Assembly (NCBI GenBank): GCA_051453625.1
Contig: JBOZIK010000001.1
Coordinates: 222,220,131-222,249,668 of the forward strand
Source: Welwitschia mirabilis
Taxonomy: Eukaryota; Gnetophyta; Gnetopsida; Welwitschiales
Direction of reading: 5' to 3'
Length of the DNA stretch: 29,538 nt
Shown: positions 10,556 through 20,689 of the stretch, piece by piece
Layout: every line of letters starts with the position of its first letter
Numbering within the stretch: the first letter of the stretch is position 1
Program-made: the position numbers and the translations under genes
Notes under the pieces: model-generated
The model's database searches: none
What the model was told of the DNA's origin: nothing
Seen by the model: the letters and a program-made list of their open reading frames with translations, nothing else

Positions 10556-10791
10556 TGCAATAAGTAAGGAAAACATTAGCATTAGGGTTTACAGGGTTAG
10601 TAGTAGAGCTTCTAATAATAATANNNNNNNNNNNNNNNNNNNNNNNNNNNNNNNNNNNNNNNNNNNNNNNNNNNNNNNNNNNNNNNNNNNNNNNNNNNNN
10701 NNNNNNNNNNNNNNNNNNNNNNNTGCAATAAGTAAGGATAACATTAGCATTAGGGTTTACAGGGTTAGTAGTAGAGGTTCTAATAATAATA
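10556..10791. other. N gap (10624-10723) with duplicated 68-bp flanks
   Basis: 10556-10623 and 10724-10791 differ at only about two bases. As at 10282, this looks like an unmerged contig overlap inside the N-terminal gag region, not a biological duplication. Confidence 0.85.
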
Positions 10792-10820
10792 TGGGAATTA
10801 GGCAAAGAAACTTGTTTCAA

Positions 10821-11508
10821 TTTTTATGATGAATTCAAAATTATAATAAAATAATTTTACTATAAACTTCCTTCTAAACTATCTTTTAAAAATTTTCTTT
10901 TGAAAATTGAACTTATAAAATAATAAATGTAAAAAAATCTTCTTATTTAACTCTTAAAATATTTTACACATCTAAGGTGTGCATAGGTAGATTAAGTTTG
11001 TAGTTAATCAAATATTTTTAGATGTTTTCTTTAATAAATAGATGCTTTCTCTAATATTTTGCCTTTATACCAAATTTATCATGTCTTAATATTCTCATGT
11101 CTATTCTGAATGCATTTTACCTATAGTTGTCTAAATGATTTACTTAAATAATAACATACACAAAAAATGTGAAAATGAAAGTTGTAGAAATACAGAATCA
11201 TGAAATAACATAAAATGAAAATATATGGCTGTTCATTGAATCATCTAGATGATAGAGGGGATAATAAGTAAATCCTAGTTATTAAAAAAAATAAAAAACC
11301 CTATGACATAGAGGTTTTCATCATCATGTATCATCTGGATGATGAGAAGGATGATAGGGTGTTTATTTTGAAATGCAACATGAAAAATGTGAAAAGAAAA
11401 ACCTATGTTTATCTTATGAAAAAACAATGCTACTATAAGCAAATACCTAAACTAAAACTCAAAGCACTTATATAAGTAATGATAATCCTTGAATTCTAAG
11501 TTAAATTT
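10821..11508 (-). other. Untranslated leader of element A with hairpin modules
   Basis: This lies between the primer site and gag on the minus strand. No conserved frame is seen. Two hairpin modules lie about 90 bp apart. One contains the perfect palindrome TCATCTAGATGA (11241-11252) followed by GATAGAGGGGATAATA. The other contains TCATCTGGATGA (11331-11342) followed by AAGGATGATAGG. The sequence after the second module (GTTTATTTTGAAATGC) resembles the sequence after a module in element B's leader (about 24373-24391). Confidence 0.6.
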
Positions 11509-11524
11509 CCTAGCACCTATGCCA
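11509..11524 (-). other. Diverged primer binding site of element A
   Basis: On the minus strand TGGCATAGGTGCTAGG lies 3 bp after the 5' LTR end (ACAACA then TCT). It sits where element B has TGGCACCATTACCATGG. The TGGC start and spacing match a tRNA-Asp-type site, but the middle has diverged. Confidence 0.55.
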
Positions 11525-11527
11525 AGA

Positions 11528-12784
11528 TGTTGTAGTAAGTATTTGTGCAAACATTACATCCTCAAACAGATTTTGTAAATCACTAATATATATAGATCTT
11601 TCATATACACTAATATATATGGAAGTGATTCAAATATTGTAATCTTGTTAAAGGAATAAGTGAGAATAAAGAGAATTGATTTCACAAATAAAATACTATA
11701 TCCTCAAAGTAGGGTGAAATAAGAATGCAAAAATAACAATGGAAATAAACACACTATGCAAATAAAATATAAGACTAAACTAAATGCAACTTCCATCAAA
11801 TTACCAAATCAACTTATTATGGATATCAATCCTATATAATCTAGATTAATTAAGAAAATCCATTACTAGATCAAGATCAATTAAAGTTATTAAGTACATT
11901 GAATAGAATATGAAAACAATGTAGAGTTAATCTAGAAAATGAAATGCAATGCATCCAAACTAATAATATCAACCTTAACAAAGGTTGTTCTTATGATCTA
12001 TATCATCAAAGAAGCTATCACAAAATCAAAGTCAACATAAATGATAAGGGAAATGCATAAAATAAAATATATAAAAAGAAAAATAGAGTTTTAATTAAAA
12101 GTAAACCAATGTCCATGTTACAAAGTAGCAGCACCTTAATGAAGGATACATAGCCTAACATTAGGGAAGACATTTCTCTACAATAATAATAAATGGACTT
12201 CTAGCCTTTTAATATCCTATCACAAAAATTTCCAATGAAAATTAAATAAAAGCAGAGTCTAAGGTGGAGGAGGTATTTATTACAAAATAGAATCTAAAAT
12301 TAAAAAAGACTAATAAATGTGGTAATAATCCTAAGAAATGTACAAGAATATTCAAGTTACATGGCTAGATTTTGGTGAAGTTTGATGAAGTATTTATCTT
12401 AGGTATCATCTTTCTTATGATCTAGATATCACAAGAGATGATTCCACATCATAAGAGTTCTAATTGCCAAATTTAATCCAGTAAGAATCCTTCTTTTCTT
12501 AAGTATTTATGTCATTTGTACCATTGTCTAGATGATAAAGTAAAAGATAGACTTTTCTAAGGTATCATATGTGTCACATTAGAATTTTTTATTACAAGAC
12601 TGTTGCTTCAGATAAGAAGTATTATAAACTACTTTAAATGCTGTTAAATGTAATGAAGATTGCATGTTCTTGTGACATTTTCATTAGCTCTATATTATTG
12701 TGAAAGCTTAGCATAAACCTATTTAATGTCATATAAAACTACTTAAAATACCCTATTAAATACATATAATTTGGCAGCACAACA
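11528..12784 (-). repeat. 5' LTR of element A (1257 bp)
   Basis: On the minus strand it starts TGTTGTGCTGCC at 12784 and ends ACTACAACA at 11528, giving TG...CA ends. It aligns with the 3' LTR at 1-647. It also aligns in reverse orientation with the plus LTRs at 6310 and 22285, through the TTAGGCTA...AGGTGCT block (about 12145-12130) and the GAACAACCTTTGTTAAGGTT block (about 11985-11966). Degenerate hairpin motifs lie at about 12412-12446 and 12524-12556. The 5 bp outside are CCATT; the partner target duplication would lie left of the window. Confidence 0.85.
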
Positions 12785-13960
12785 CCATTTTATTAACTAG
12801 AAGTTTTTACCATATAGAGTTACACTTCTAGAAATACATGTTTTTAAAATAATTTGGATAACTTGATAAATATTACATAAATATATAATTTACTTTCTAA
12901 TCTCTTTCCATTTGATTTTCTTATTCTCCACTTCTTATTTCCATTATAAAGTTAAGGCTTATAACTTGCTAGTTTTAAAAAGATGTGATTTCTCTTAATT
13001 ATCTTTAACTTATAGCTTAATGAATATCTTAAAAGTCATTTCATCATTTTATAGTAATTACCCTACTAAGCAAATTTTTTTTCTTTATTCTTTACAATTT
13101 TCTTTCTTAACTTATATATTTAGATGAATCTATATGTCATATTTTCAAGGGGCTTCAACAGAAAAATAGATCTATAATCTTGTACTATAATCTATAAATT
13201 CCATTTTAGTTTCTTCATAGTTTAATAAGAATTATTAAACACTATAATAAGATTTGAGATTAAGCCATTTTGGGCAACCATTCTTTGAAATTTTTTGTAA
13301 TTTTTAATTCTTTCTAAAATTAGACATTTCCTTTGGTATTTTCTTAATTATGATTTATACATTAGTAGATATATTTAGTATGTTAGAGTTCATGATATTT
13401 TTTACCCTCAATATGGAGCTATAGATGATATTATTCATGTTCTCTAGTACTATCCTTTTGTCAAAAATACCTGGACTTGGACATGTAGAAATCTTTTCAA
13501 CATTTAACTTTATGATATTTGGTATTTCTTTCATATTTTTCTAATACTAATTATTATTTCAAATTTTATATTAAGATTATTTAACCTATTACACTATATT
13601 AGATTTGAAAGTAAAGTGTCAATCTAATTTTTAAAGTTAATGTATCTACCCATATCCATCTGTTGTTTATTGAATAGAAGATAAATATTTTACAATGTAT
13701 TTATTTTTAGATTCATACTTAGGTGTAAAAGAATCAGCTTGATGTTGATTTCTTCATGAAACTTTTAAAACCTTGGTCTAATGAATTATGTATTAGCTAT
13801 CTTGCCTATGACATATGATTTGTAATTTTATATGTTCTCTAGATCTGGTTCATTTTTATTTTTTACTTTTTGAGATGTTGACCTTTTTAGGATTTTCATG
13901 CCTTTTTGATATAGTTCTTTTATAATTCAATTTAATGAAACTATTTTTGGAGACTGACAC
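12785..13960. other. Anonymous AT-rich DNA outside element A
   Basis: No coding domain, RNA gene or terminal repeat is recognisable. Minus-strand readings such as KNGCPKWLNL (about 13290-13262) are too short to assign. It is probably very old transposon-derived DNA. Confidence 0.4.
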
Positions 13961-13969
13961 TACTTCTAA

Positions 13970-14130
13970 AATTAGTAAAGGTAATTATGTCAAAATTAGA
14001 CATTAATACTTATATTTATTCATATTAAATAATATAAATGATTAAGTTAGTTTAATGATCCCTTATAAATCTTCTTTTAGTTCCAAGACTTGCTTTTAAA
14101 CCTTTATTTTCTATTAAAGTTAGCTAGGAA
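13970..14130 (+). repeat. Diverged direct repeat, copy 1
   Basis: This begins AAAATTAGTAAAGGTAATTA and aligns with 16152-16312 in the same orientation. Matching blocks include TTAGTAAAG, AAATAAT and TAGTTT, plus a TTAAACC / TTTAGACC block near the end. Identity is roughly 65-70% by eye. The copies may be relics of LTRs of a short element or of a common older repeat. Confidence 0.4.
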
Positions 14131-16150
14131 ATGTGTTAACTAATAGTTAGAGGATCCTAATTTAGAGGATCTTTTTTATCTATTATCCATTTTCTACATT
14201 CTCCTCTTCATTCCTTTATAGATTTGATTAACATCTTCATGCATTTGTTTTTGAATATTCCTTGTGAATCTCATCATTCTTATAGGAATTATGGTCAAAT
14301 CACTATATTTACGTAATAAAAAAGGCCATGAAATTATTTCTCTTAAAGAAATAGATATTTCAAATATTTTATTATCATTAGATAGTAACATATACTCTTA
14401 GAGGATAACACCTTAAATTTGGAATTTTGTAATGAGTTTTATAGATATGGGAAAAAACTACCATGGAGATTACTAAAATACTCAAACTAGAAGGTATTGC
14501 TATTTTTTTATCACATCCAAACTTTATAATTAATTGTATAATAACATATACATATAACTTATTTTTCTATTTAATAATTATTTCCTACTTTAGAAAAATG
14601 CACATACAAATAATATTAAAGAAGTATAATATTATTTTCTAAGTAAAAACCATTCTTTCATTGGTGCTTTAAAATAGTATTGCTTATGTTTACTTAAAAA
14701 AAATCTTTCATCACTTAAGAACATTTCATTAAAGGAATAATCATGTTTATGATTGGTAGATGCACAACACATCTAGTTGATTTGATAAAAATCCTAATAC
14801 AACTTCAAGTAAAGTAGTAATAAATCCTTCATCTAATCCTCTCATTATTATTTCTTCCATTGTAATGGCTAAAATATTCATCAAGGCTAATATTCATTAG
14901 AATCAAGGTTTAACTCCTCATAAAATTCTTTACCTAATTTTAAAACTATTAGAATGACTATTTTCCTTTAAGAATTAACATACTACTGATTGAAAATTTG
15001 TACCACTAATGAAATAGGTAAGGATAAGTTAGAGTTGTTCTAAATTCATGAATCATTAGAGGATTCAATTCTAAGATAAAATTGATATTTAAAGGAATAC
15101 AACTAGAAAAACACACAAGTTAAATGTCCATTTGATAATTTACTAAAGTGATGAAATAAGCCAAATAATATGCACTCTGATAGATAAAGCATCACTTTCA
15201 ATGTAACTTGTAATACCAATTGCTATAGCTAAGATTATTTACAAGAATAAAACTATTTTTTTAATAACTATTCATAGCCATAATATTGTTAAGGAGACAA
15301 TGATATTGTATTGTAATAGAGAAAATATAATTAATGAATCCTACACTTTAAATATCTCATGAATATACTTTATATAGTTTTAAAGGGAAATGTGTTAAAA
15401 GAGTTAAGGTATATCTAGATTTTTTATTCCTTTCAAACTCCTTATGATCATAATTGTTCTTTCAAGATAATTTTTATTGAAGAAGGAGGTGTTATTATTT
15501 TAGGAGGCACCTATATTTTTTTTGAAGAAATTTATTATTATCAAGGCTAACTTGAAATGGAATAAGGTACCTTGATTCACTAAAGTATTATGAAATTTCA
15601 TATGAAAATAATGACATTATAGGTGGTATGGTATACTTATTATATATTATTTCTCATATCTAAATTGTTGGATGTATCTCCTATTTCCAAGTAAGATATG
15701 AAGATTACTTGAGAAGACCTCTTTAAGGATGTCTTCTTTGAAGTTGCATAGAATGAAGAGTGCATATTCATTAGAGAATACTAATCATAAGAACTATTTC
15801 TTTGAATTTTTAAATTCTAGTTATTCTATTAATTTTTGTAACTCTATTTAAGTAAGTGTATGAAAGACTATGTGCCAAGTTCTTATGTGTATCCCTTTGT
15901 AATAATTAAATTCTCTAATGCTATGCTAAAAGCATGTTATGCTAATTATATAATGTTTAAGTCCTTATTTATTAAATTTGAAATTAAATAAAGATATATT
16001 AAGTTTAATATTAGCATGGTAGGAATGTTCACATGTTAAAGTATTTTTATAGGTCAAATAATATGTGAAAAGGAATAACTATTCAAATGAACATATTTAT
16101 TATTATGTAATGTATAGTCAAGGTCTCTAAACCATGGATGTGGAATCAAA
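14131..16150. other. Anonymous AT-rich DNA between the diverged repeats
   Basis: The longest open stretch is minus-strand 14391-14194 (65 codons, with RMMRFTRNIQKQM), which I cannot assign. No gag, pol, transposase or terminal repeat motif was found. It could include the 3' part of the LINE whose RT remnant lies at 16850-17780 on the same strand. Confidence 0.35.
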
Positions 16151-16151
16151 A

Positions 16152-16312
16152 TTAGTAAAGCTAGTTATGTTCAAGTTAGGTATTACCACCTAGAATTATT
16201 TGTATCAAATAATTTAAACAATTGAGCTAGTTTGACAAAACCTCATTAATGCTTCCTTGGAGCTTTTCTCTTAGGTTTAGACCCACTTCAAATCTTCATT
16301 TAAGCTACTACA
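16152..16312 (+). repeat. Diverged direct repeat, copy 2
   Basis: Partner of 13970-14130, about 2.18 kb away in the same orientation, beginning AAAATTAGTAAAGCTAGTTA. No clear TG...CA ends or target duplication could be fixed for either copy. Confidence 0.4.
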
Positions 16313-16849
16313 CATATAAACTCCTTAGAATTATCAAATCATTTTCATAAAATTTAAACTTATTTTATTTAACATAATTTTACCAATTTTTTCTAATTTT
16401 AAAGTTGATTAAAGTTATTTCTTTTTAGTGTTAAATTTTATAGCATTGATATTTTCTCTATGTAACTCCCAACTTTCTAATTCTAGATAACCATTTTTAA
16501 GTTTTATTACCATTAAATAATTTGATCATTTCCTTGATTGCTACCATCTCTACAATACATTCTATAGTTATGATACTTAAGTCATTAATTTTATTATTTT
16601 TCTACGTAATTTTGTCTAATTATGAAAAACATATTAGAGTTATTATTTTCTTCCCATAAGTAAGTTTGAATGATAGCATTAAAGCATTTGATATCATCTT
16701 TAGTATGAGTCGATATTAAGTAAAATGGATTAGATAGAATAAGAGAATATGTTTAGTAGTAATTGTTATTCTGAGAATTATTAAATTAATATTTTTTCAT
16801 ATTTTTAATTTATTTTAATCTTTTAAAGTAATAATTATTAAACCTAGAA

Positions 16850-17780
16850 CATAGAAGATCAAAGAGCAATATGTATCCCTAATAGTATGAAATTTTCTTT
16901 CAAAGATTTCCAAGTTCATTGACATTTAGACATCCATTTATGAATAAGAATATTATTATTTAGAATAGTAGTAGATTTGTTCTAGTTAATCTTAACACCT
17001 AACATTTTATAATAGCCATTGGTAAAACCAATAACATTTTTAGCATTATACTTGTAGTAGTTAAGTAAAACGAATGTATCATCCATGTATTATCTACAAA
17101 TGAGATTAGCATTAAATCTAGAATCTAAATCATTTAGAGTAGTCTTTCTAATGCTTGTTTAACTATAAAAAACTACTATGATAGAGAGGCCTGGAAATAA
17201 AGGGCAACCATATCTCATAGATTTTTGTAGGCTAAAGAAGATTCACATGATTCTAGTTAAGTATAATTTTTTAAAGGCATTAAATAAAGGAGTTTGATAT
17301 GTCATTGATATTTTCCACTAAGATTAAATTTATTTTACATCATGAAAAGAAAATTCAATTTGATTTTGTCACATGTTTTAGAAAAACCAAGCTTAAGAAA
17401 AAAGGCATAATTGCCTACATCTTTTTATCACTGCATAGTTTCATTAGAAGTTAATACATCTTCTAGAATAAAATGTAGGGGCCATGATTATTCTATGGAA
17501 ATGATGTATTTATAACATTTTTTAATTTTTAGCTAAGGTTTCAAAAATAATCTTGTAAGGGATGGTGAGTAAATTTATTGACATCAAATTAATGATAAGT
17601 CTTTTATTCTCATTTTTTAGTAATAGTTTAATTATTCCTTTATCTTTGTAAAGTAGTTAACTATAATTGAGATAGTAGGCATACAAATAATGAAAAACAT
17701 CTTGGATTATACGCCACATTACTTTAAAGAATTCAACCTTAGTCCATTAATACCTAGAATTCTATCATATCTTATTAGGA
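16850..17780 (-). pseudogene. L1-type LINE reverse transcriptase remnant
   Basis: On the minus strand the order of motifs is that of a plant L1 ORF2 reverse transcriptase. An ILGINGLRLNSLK segment (about 17770-17725) sits where family members have PGPDGF-type sequence. KDLSLI (about 17605) matches the PISL position. LKLGFSKTCDKIKLNFL (about 17395-17340) matches the K-L-D-F-x-K-A-Y-D catalytic block, with Asp now Gly. FFSLQKSMRYGCPLFP (about 17238-17190) matches the RQGCPLSP block. The catalytic core reads YMDDTFVLL near 17082-17056. The C-terminal side includes WKSLKENFILLGIHIAL (about 16910-16865). There are frameshifts and stops throughout, and no endonuclease domain or poly(A) tail could be located. 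A LINE inserts by target-primed reverse transcription; this copy is dead. Confidence 0.72.
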
Positions 17781-19176
17781 AAGGATATCCTTAAGATAAT
17801 CCTAACTCAAAAATTATTTTATTAGAATTTCCTCATAGAAAAGTCAAAAATAATTCATAGAATTTCCTCATATTTTAAGTAGTTAATTTCTTATCATAAA
17901 AACAAATTCTTATAGTACCTATGAAATGGACAAGTTGTCTTATTATTTTTAGTAATTAATTAATCTTCTAGAATCATTTCAAAAATACTTTAAAGTGAAA
18001 AATAACTTTTAATAATTTGAATAATTCTATAGAATAAAACTTATAAATTTTACTTTAATTTATATAAGTTCTTTGTTGATTTTCTCAAGCTTTATTAAAA
18101 TTAATTTATCTTAATTCTTATTTGCATTCATGCAATAATTTATACATATCTTTGGAGCTAATAGTATAAGATAATTCTACATTAATTTTTTAGTTTTTTA
18201 CCTTAAAACATTTTTCTAAAGTTTCTTTTCAATCCTATGTTTTAGTATCTTATGATTTTTAATATGCATTTTATAACTAGATGATAGATGATAACATGCA
18301 AGCATTGACATTTATATCATGGAAGTTGGACCTTATTAGCATGCTTAATTGATCATCATAATGATTTTATGTATTTATTATTCTTAAGGTTATGGAAATT
18401 TAGTTTAATTACTAATTTATGTTAACACTATAATTTTGTAAGATATATACATCATCTAAAATCTTGTGGTAGAACATGGAGGTATGCTGAGCATTATTGG
18501 TGGTGGCACTGTCATAAGAGCAGTGGTACTAGTTACTATGTTTAGAATGGGTTCATGCTTACTTCTTGAGCTTTCTTAATGTAAAAAATCCATTCCTAGA
18601 ATTTTCAGCAATGAAAGATAAATGGGGAATATTTTTTAAAAAGAACCACTCAATTTAGCCTCATGACTAAAGGATAACCTTGTATAATTTGGTCATTCTA
18701 AAGAATGATCCCATTATACCTTTGAAACCATAATTATAAAACCTAATTCTAGCTTATAAATACTTTAGCTCACTTCATTTTAAACACATCATATCATTGT
18801 AACATTGAACAAAAGATTTAGTCTTTAATCATGAGTTCTTTTTAAGACTCTTATAAGGATGGGATGGATATCAAGCTAGCATGATGATTTTGGGTTTAGC
18901 ATGAGTACTTTCGTAGATTATATGTTTTCACTTTTCTAATAATAAAGTGTTACATATTCTTGATTCATTACTTTAATATTAAGTTTGAATGGATCTCATA
19001 CTTGTTATGCTTGGTATTGGCTAAGGCATGTTACTACTTTAAGATCTTTTTGATGATTCTCCTTTACATTCTAGCTTACATACCTGAATGTTTATTTGAT
19101 AAATCTTGAGACACCCCTACTTTTTATGCTTATTTTGTTCTTACTATAAAGGCTAGATGGCTTAGATACATAACTT
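17781..19176. other. Anonymous AT-rich DNA upstream of the LINE remnant
   Basis: The 5' part of the LINE (endonuclease, ORF1) would lie here on the minus strand, but I cannot see it. The segment may instead contain an LTR of element C, whose gag starts near 20690: a TATA-like CTTATAAATAC lies at 18753-18763. Neither reading is firm. Confidence 0.35.
18753..18763 (+). promoter_or_regulatory. TATA-like site
   Basis: CTTATAAATAC is followed by TTTAGCTCAC and stands near the middle of a segment that could be the LTR of element C. In AT-rich DNA such sites occur by chance, so this is weak. Confidence 0.22.
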
Positions 19177-19277
19177 TCATATCTATGTTGGATAAGATTA
19201 TGTCATTATGCTTAAGCTCGAACTACATGAGCCTCATATCTATGGTATATGAGATTATGCCCTTATGCTAGAGCTGA
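19177..19277 (+). repeat. Tandem duplication, 57-bp period
   Basis: Copy 1 starts at 19177 (TCATATCTATGTTGGATAAG) and copy 2 at 19234 (TCATATCTATGGTATATGAG). Both continue with GATTATG...CTTATG, then GCT and a GAGCT/AAGCTC word. The period is 57 bp with about 75% identity over 44 bp. Confidence 0.65.
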
Positions 19278-19472
19278 AAGTAAAAGCGACTAAATTTACT
19301 TTAATACTTATGATTTTTGATGAACTTAGTATACTATTTTCAATGATATGTTTCATTTCTAGTTATCTTATATAGTTTTACTCTCTGATAATCATTATTA
19401 TTATGTTTACTTTATTTATAGCTCTCATTATTTTTCTTTGGTAAAGAACAATAGTAGGACTACAATACAAAT

Positions 19473-19482
19473 NNNNNNNNNN
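19473..19482. other. Short assembly gap (10 N)
   Basis: Ten N with no duplicated flanks. Confidence 0.9.
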
Positions 19483-19673
19483 AAATGAAATGTCTAGTAT
19501 TATTTGTAAAAGTTGGATTTGACCATGGAAGATTTGTATTTCTAAGATGATCTTGTTATTTATAATACATTAATGATAAATATATGACTAGCTAGATTTC
19601 ATTATACATAATATTCTAATGTCATTATTTTGAATAGTGACATGATAACCATAGTAATACAAGAGTAAAATTT

Positions 19674-19916
19674 ACTTTTTTGAAATCCCTTTTTAGTTAT
19701 TTTTTATTTTATTTTTTCCTTTTTCTTTTTCCTATTATACTAGTTTCTTTCTGATTCCCTTTTTTTCTCTTTTTTCATTTTTATCACTAGTGAATTAATA
19801 TTGCTCATGCTTAGTACTTGATTGATGAAACTTTATTTGATGCCTTGTTTTTCTTATTCTTCTTTTTCCCTTTTTTTCCTTTTTCTTTTTATTTTGTTTT
19901 ATTTTCTTTATTTCCT
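19674..19916 (+). repeat. Two long pyrimidine tracts
   Basis: About 19674-19788 and 19849-19916 are almost entirely T with scattered C, sharing CCTTTTTCTTTTT-type words. On the minus strand they are long polypurine tracts. The two may be copies of one repeat separated by about 60 bp. Confidence 0.5.
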
Positions 19917-19919
19917 TGA

Positions 19920-20685
19920 AAAGGTTATATATTATATCATATTTTAGTGTAGGAGCTGATCTTTAATAGGTTTGAAAAAATATCAAAGAAAAACAAATAA
20001 AATAATTCTTTATTCTATTCATCTTCTCATTCTATAATTTCTTCTCTTATTTATTTCTTTTTACATCTTAAGTGATTTTCTTAGGAGGTACTTGAATATA
20101 GTTTTCAAAGAAAGACTTCATTGAAAATCATCTTAGAAAAGTGATTCAATACTTGCATTATTTATTTTTGCATTTTTCATTTACTAGATTGCATTACATT
20201 ATAGTTTTATTTTTGCATTAACCCATTTTGGAATCTAAATTTAGTCTTTTTCTATTAGTTAATCATAATTTCCTATCTTCTTGAACTATTAATAATCCTA
20301 AGAGCTATACTACTATATTTTAATTAAACTTATTTAAGACATCTTACTAGTATTGTTATTTTCCCTTATCACCAACATTAGCTTCTTTTATCCAAACATA
20401 TTCATCTTTTTTGAATACTACTTTTACATTATCTTGAAGCTTTTTAATTATTTTATGCAACTAGAAATGTAATCTACCTTTATTATTTTATTATATTTTA
20501 TGAATTGGAAATGAACACTTAATGGTATATTGCTTTAAGTCCTTGTAAATTCTAAAATGAAGAGAAATACTAAAAATCTATAATAAGATAGACTCCAATC
20601 TTAAAATAATATTTGCAACCATAATGTTTAGGTACATTATCTTGTATTTTCTAACATTCTAATGCTGAAAGAAAAGACTTTAAAA
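19920..20685. other. Region upstream of the element C gag, no assignable content
   Basis: AT-rich sequence without a conserved frame. By position it should hold the primer site and leader of element C, but no TGGCGCC-type or TGGTATC-type primer site survives that I can recognise. Confidence 0.35.
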
Positions 20686-20689
20686 TAGT

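Larger units (their letters stand above)
8700..10820 (-). pseudogene. gag remnant of element A
   Basis: On the minus strand, gag starts near the ATG at 10820 (MKQVSLPNSHIII). It continues through DLFPSNDVELRNLNGYPIFN (about 10540-10480) and LQHIANIEQLVLTFGNGK (about 10443-10388). It then reaches the capsid core SIFPITLKGKAKL (about 10180-10140) and, after a frame change, EVSNF and TKQLVDFSCGENLMNL-type sequence (about 10000-9840). A retroviral-type zinc knuckle is visible near 9583-9540 as CDLC, then His, then Tyr in place of the last Cys (TGT to TAT). The same landmarks occur in the same order in element B. The protein would form the virus-like particle and bind RNA. Two N gaps flanked by repeats fall in the N-terminal part and falsely duplicate it. 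Confidence 0.8.
1..12784 (-). mobile_element. Element A: decayed Ty3/gypsy LTR retrotransposon, minus strand, 3' end cut by window
   Basis: The ends are defined by a direct repeat: 1-647 aligns with the distal part of 11528-12784 over at least 540 bp, at roughly three quarters identity by eye. Read on the minus strand the order is LTR, primer site, leader, gag, protease, reverse transcriptase, unknown ORF, polypurine tract, LTR, which is standard for a plant Ty3/gypsy element. Reverse transcriptase stops before RNase H, and I see no integrase, so an internal deletion is likely. The interior is split by later insertions at 4626-8218. The low LTR identity and the many stops imply an old insertion. 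It belongs to the same family as element B (22285 onward): LTR ends, gag and protease all align. The Athila/Tat-like assignment is an inference from motif style. Confidence 0.88.

Noticed and set aside
13262-14391. Possible second LINE or gag reading on the minus strand
   Set aside because: Only short protein-like fragments without ordered motifs. Not enough to support a call.
16850-17780. Penelope-like RT, suggested by a YMDDTFV box
   Set aside because: The upstream RYGCPLFP block and FSKTCDKIKLNFL segment at L1 spacing fit a LINE better.
18497-18512. TGGTGGTGGCACTGTC as a primer binding site for element C
   Set aside because: Only the TGGC start and a few bases match the tRNA-Asp type, and there is no LTR end beside it.
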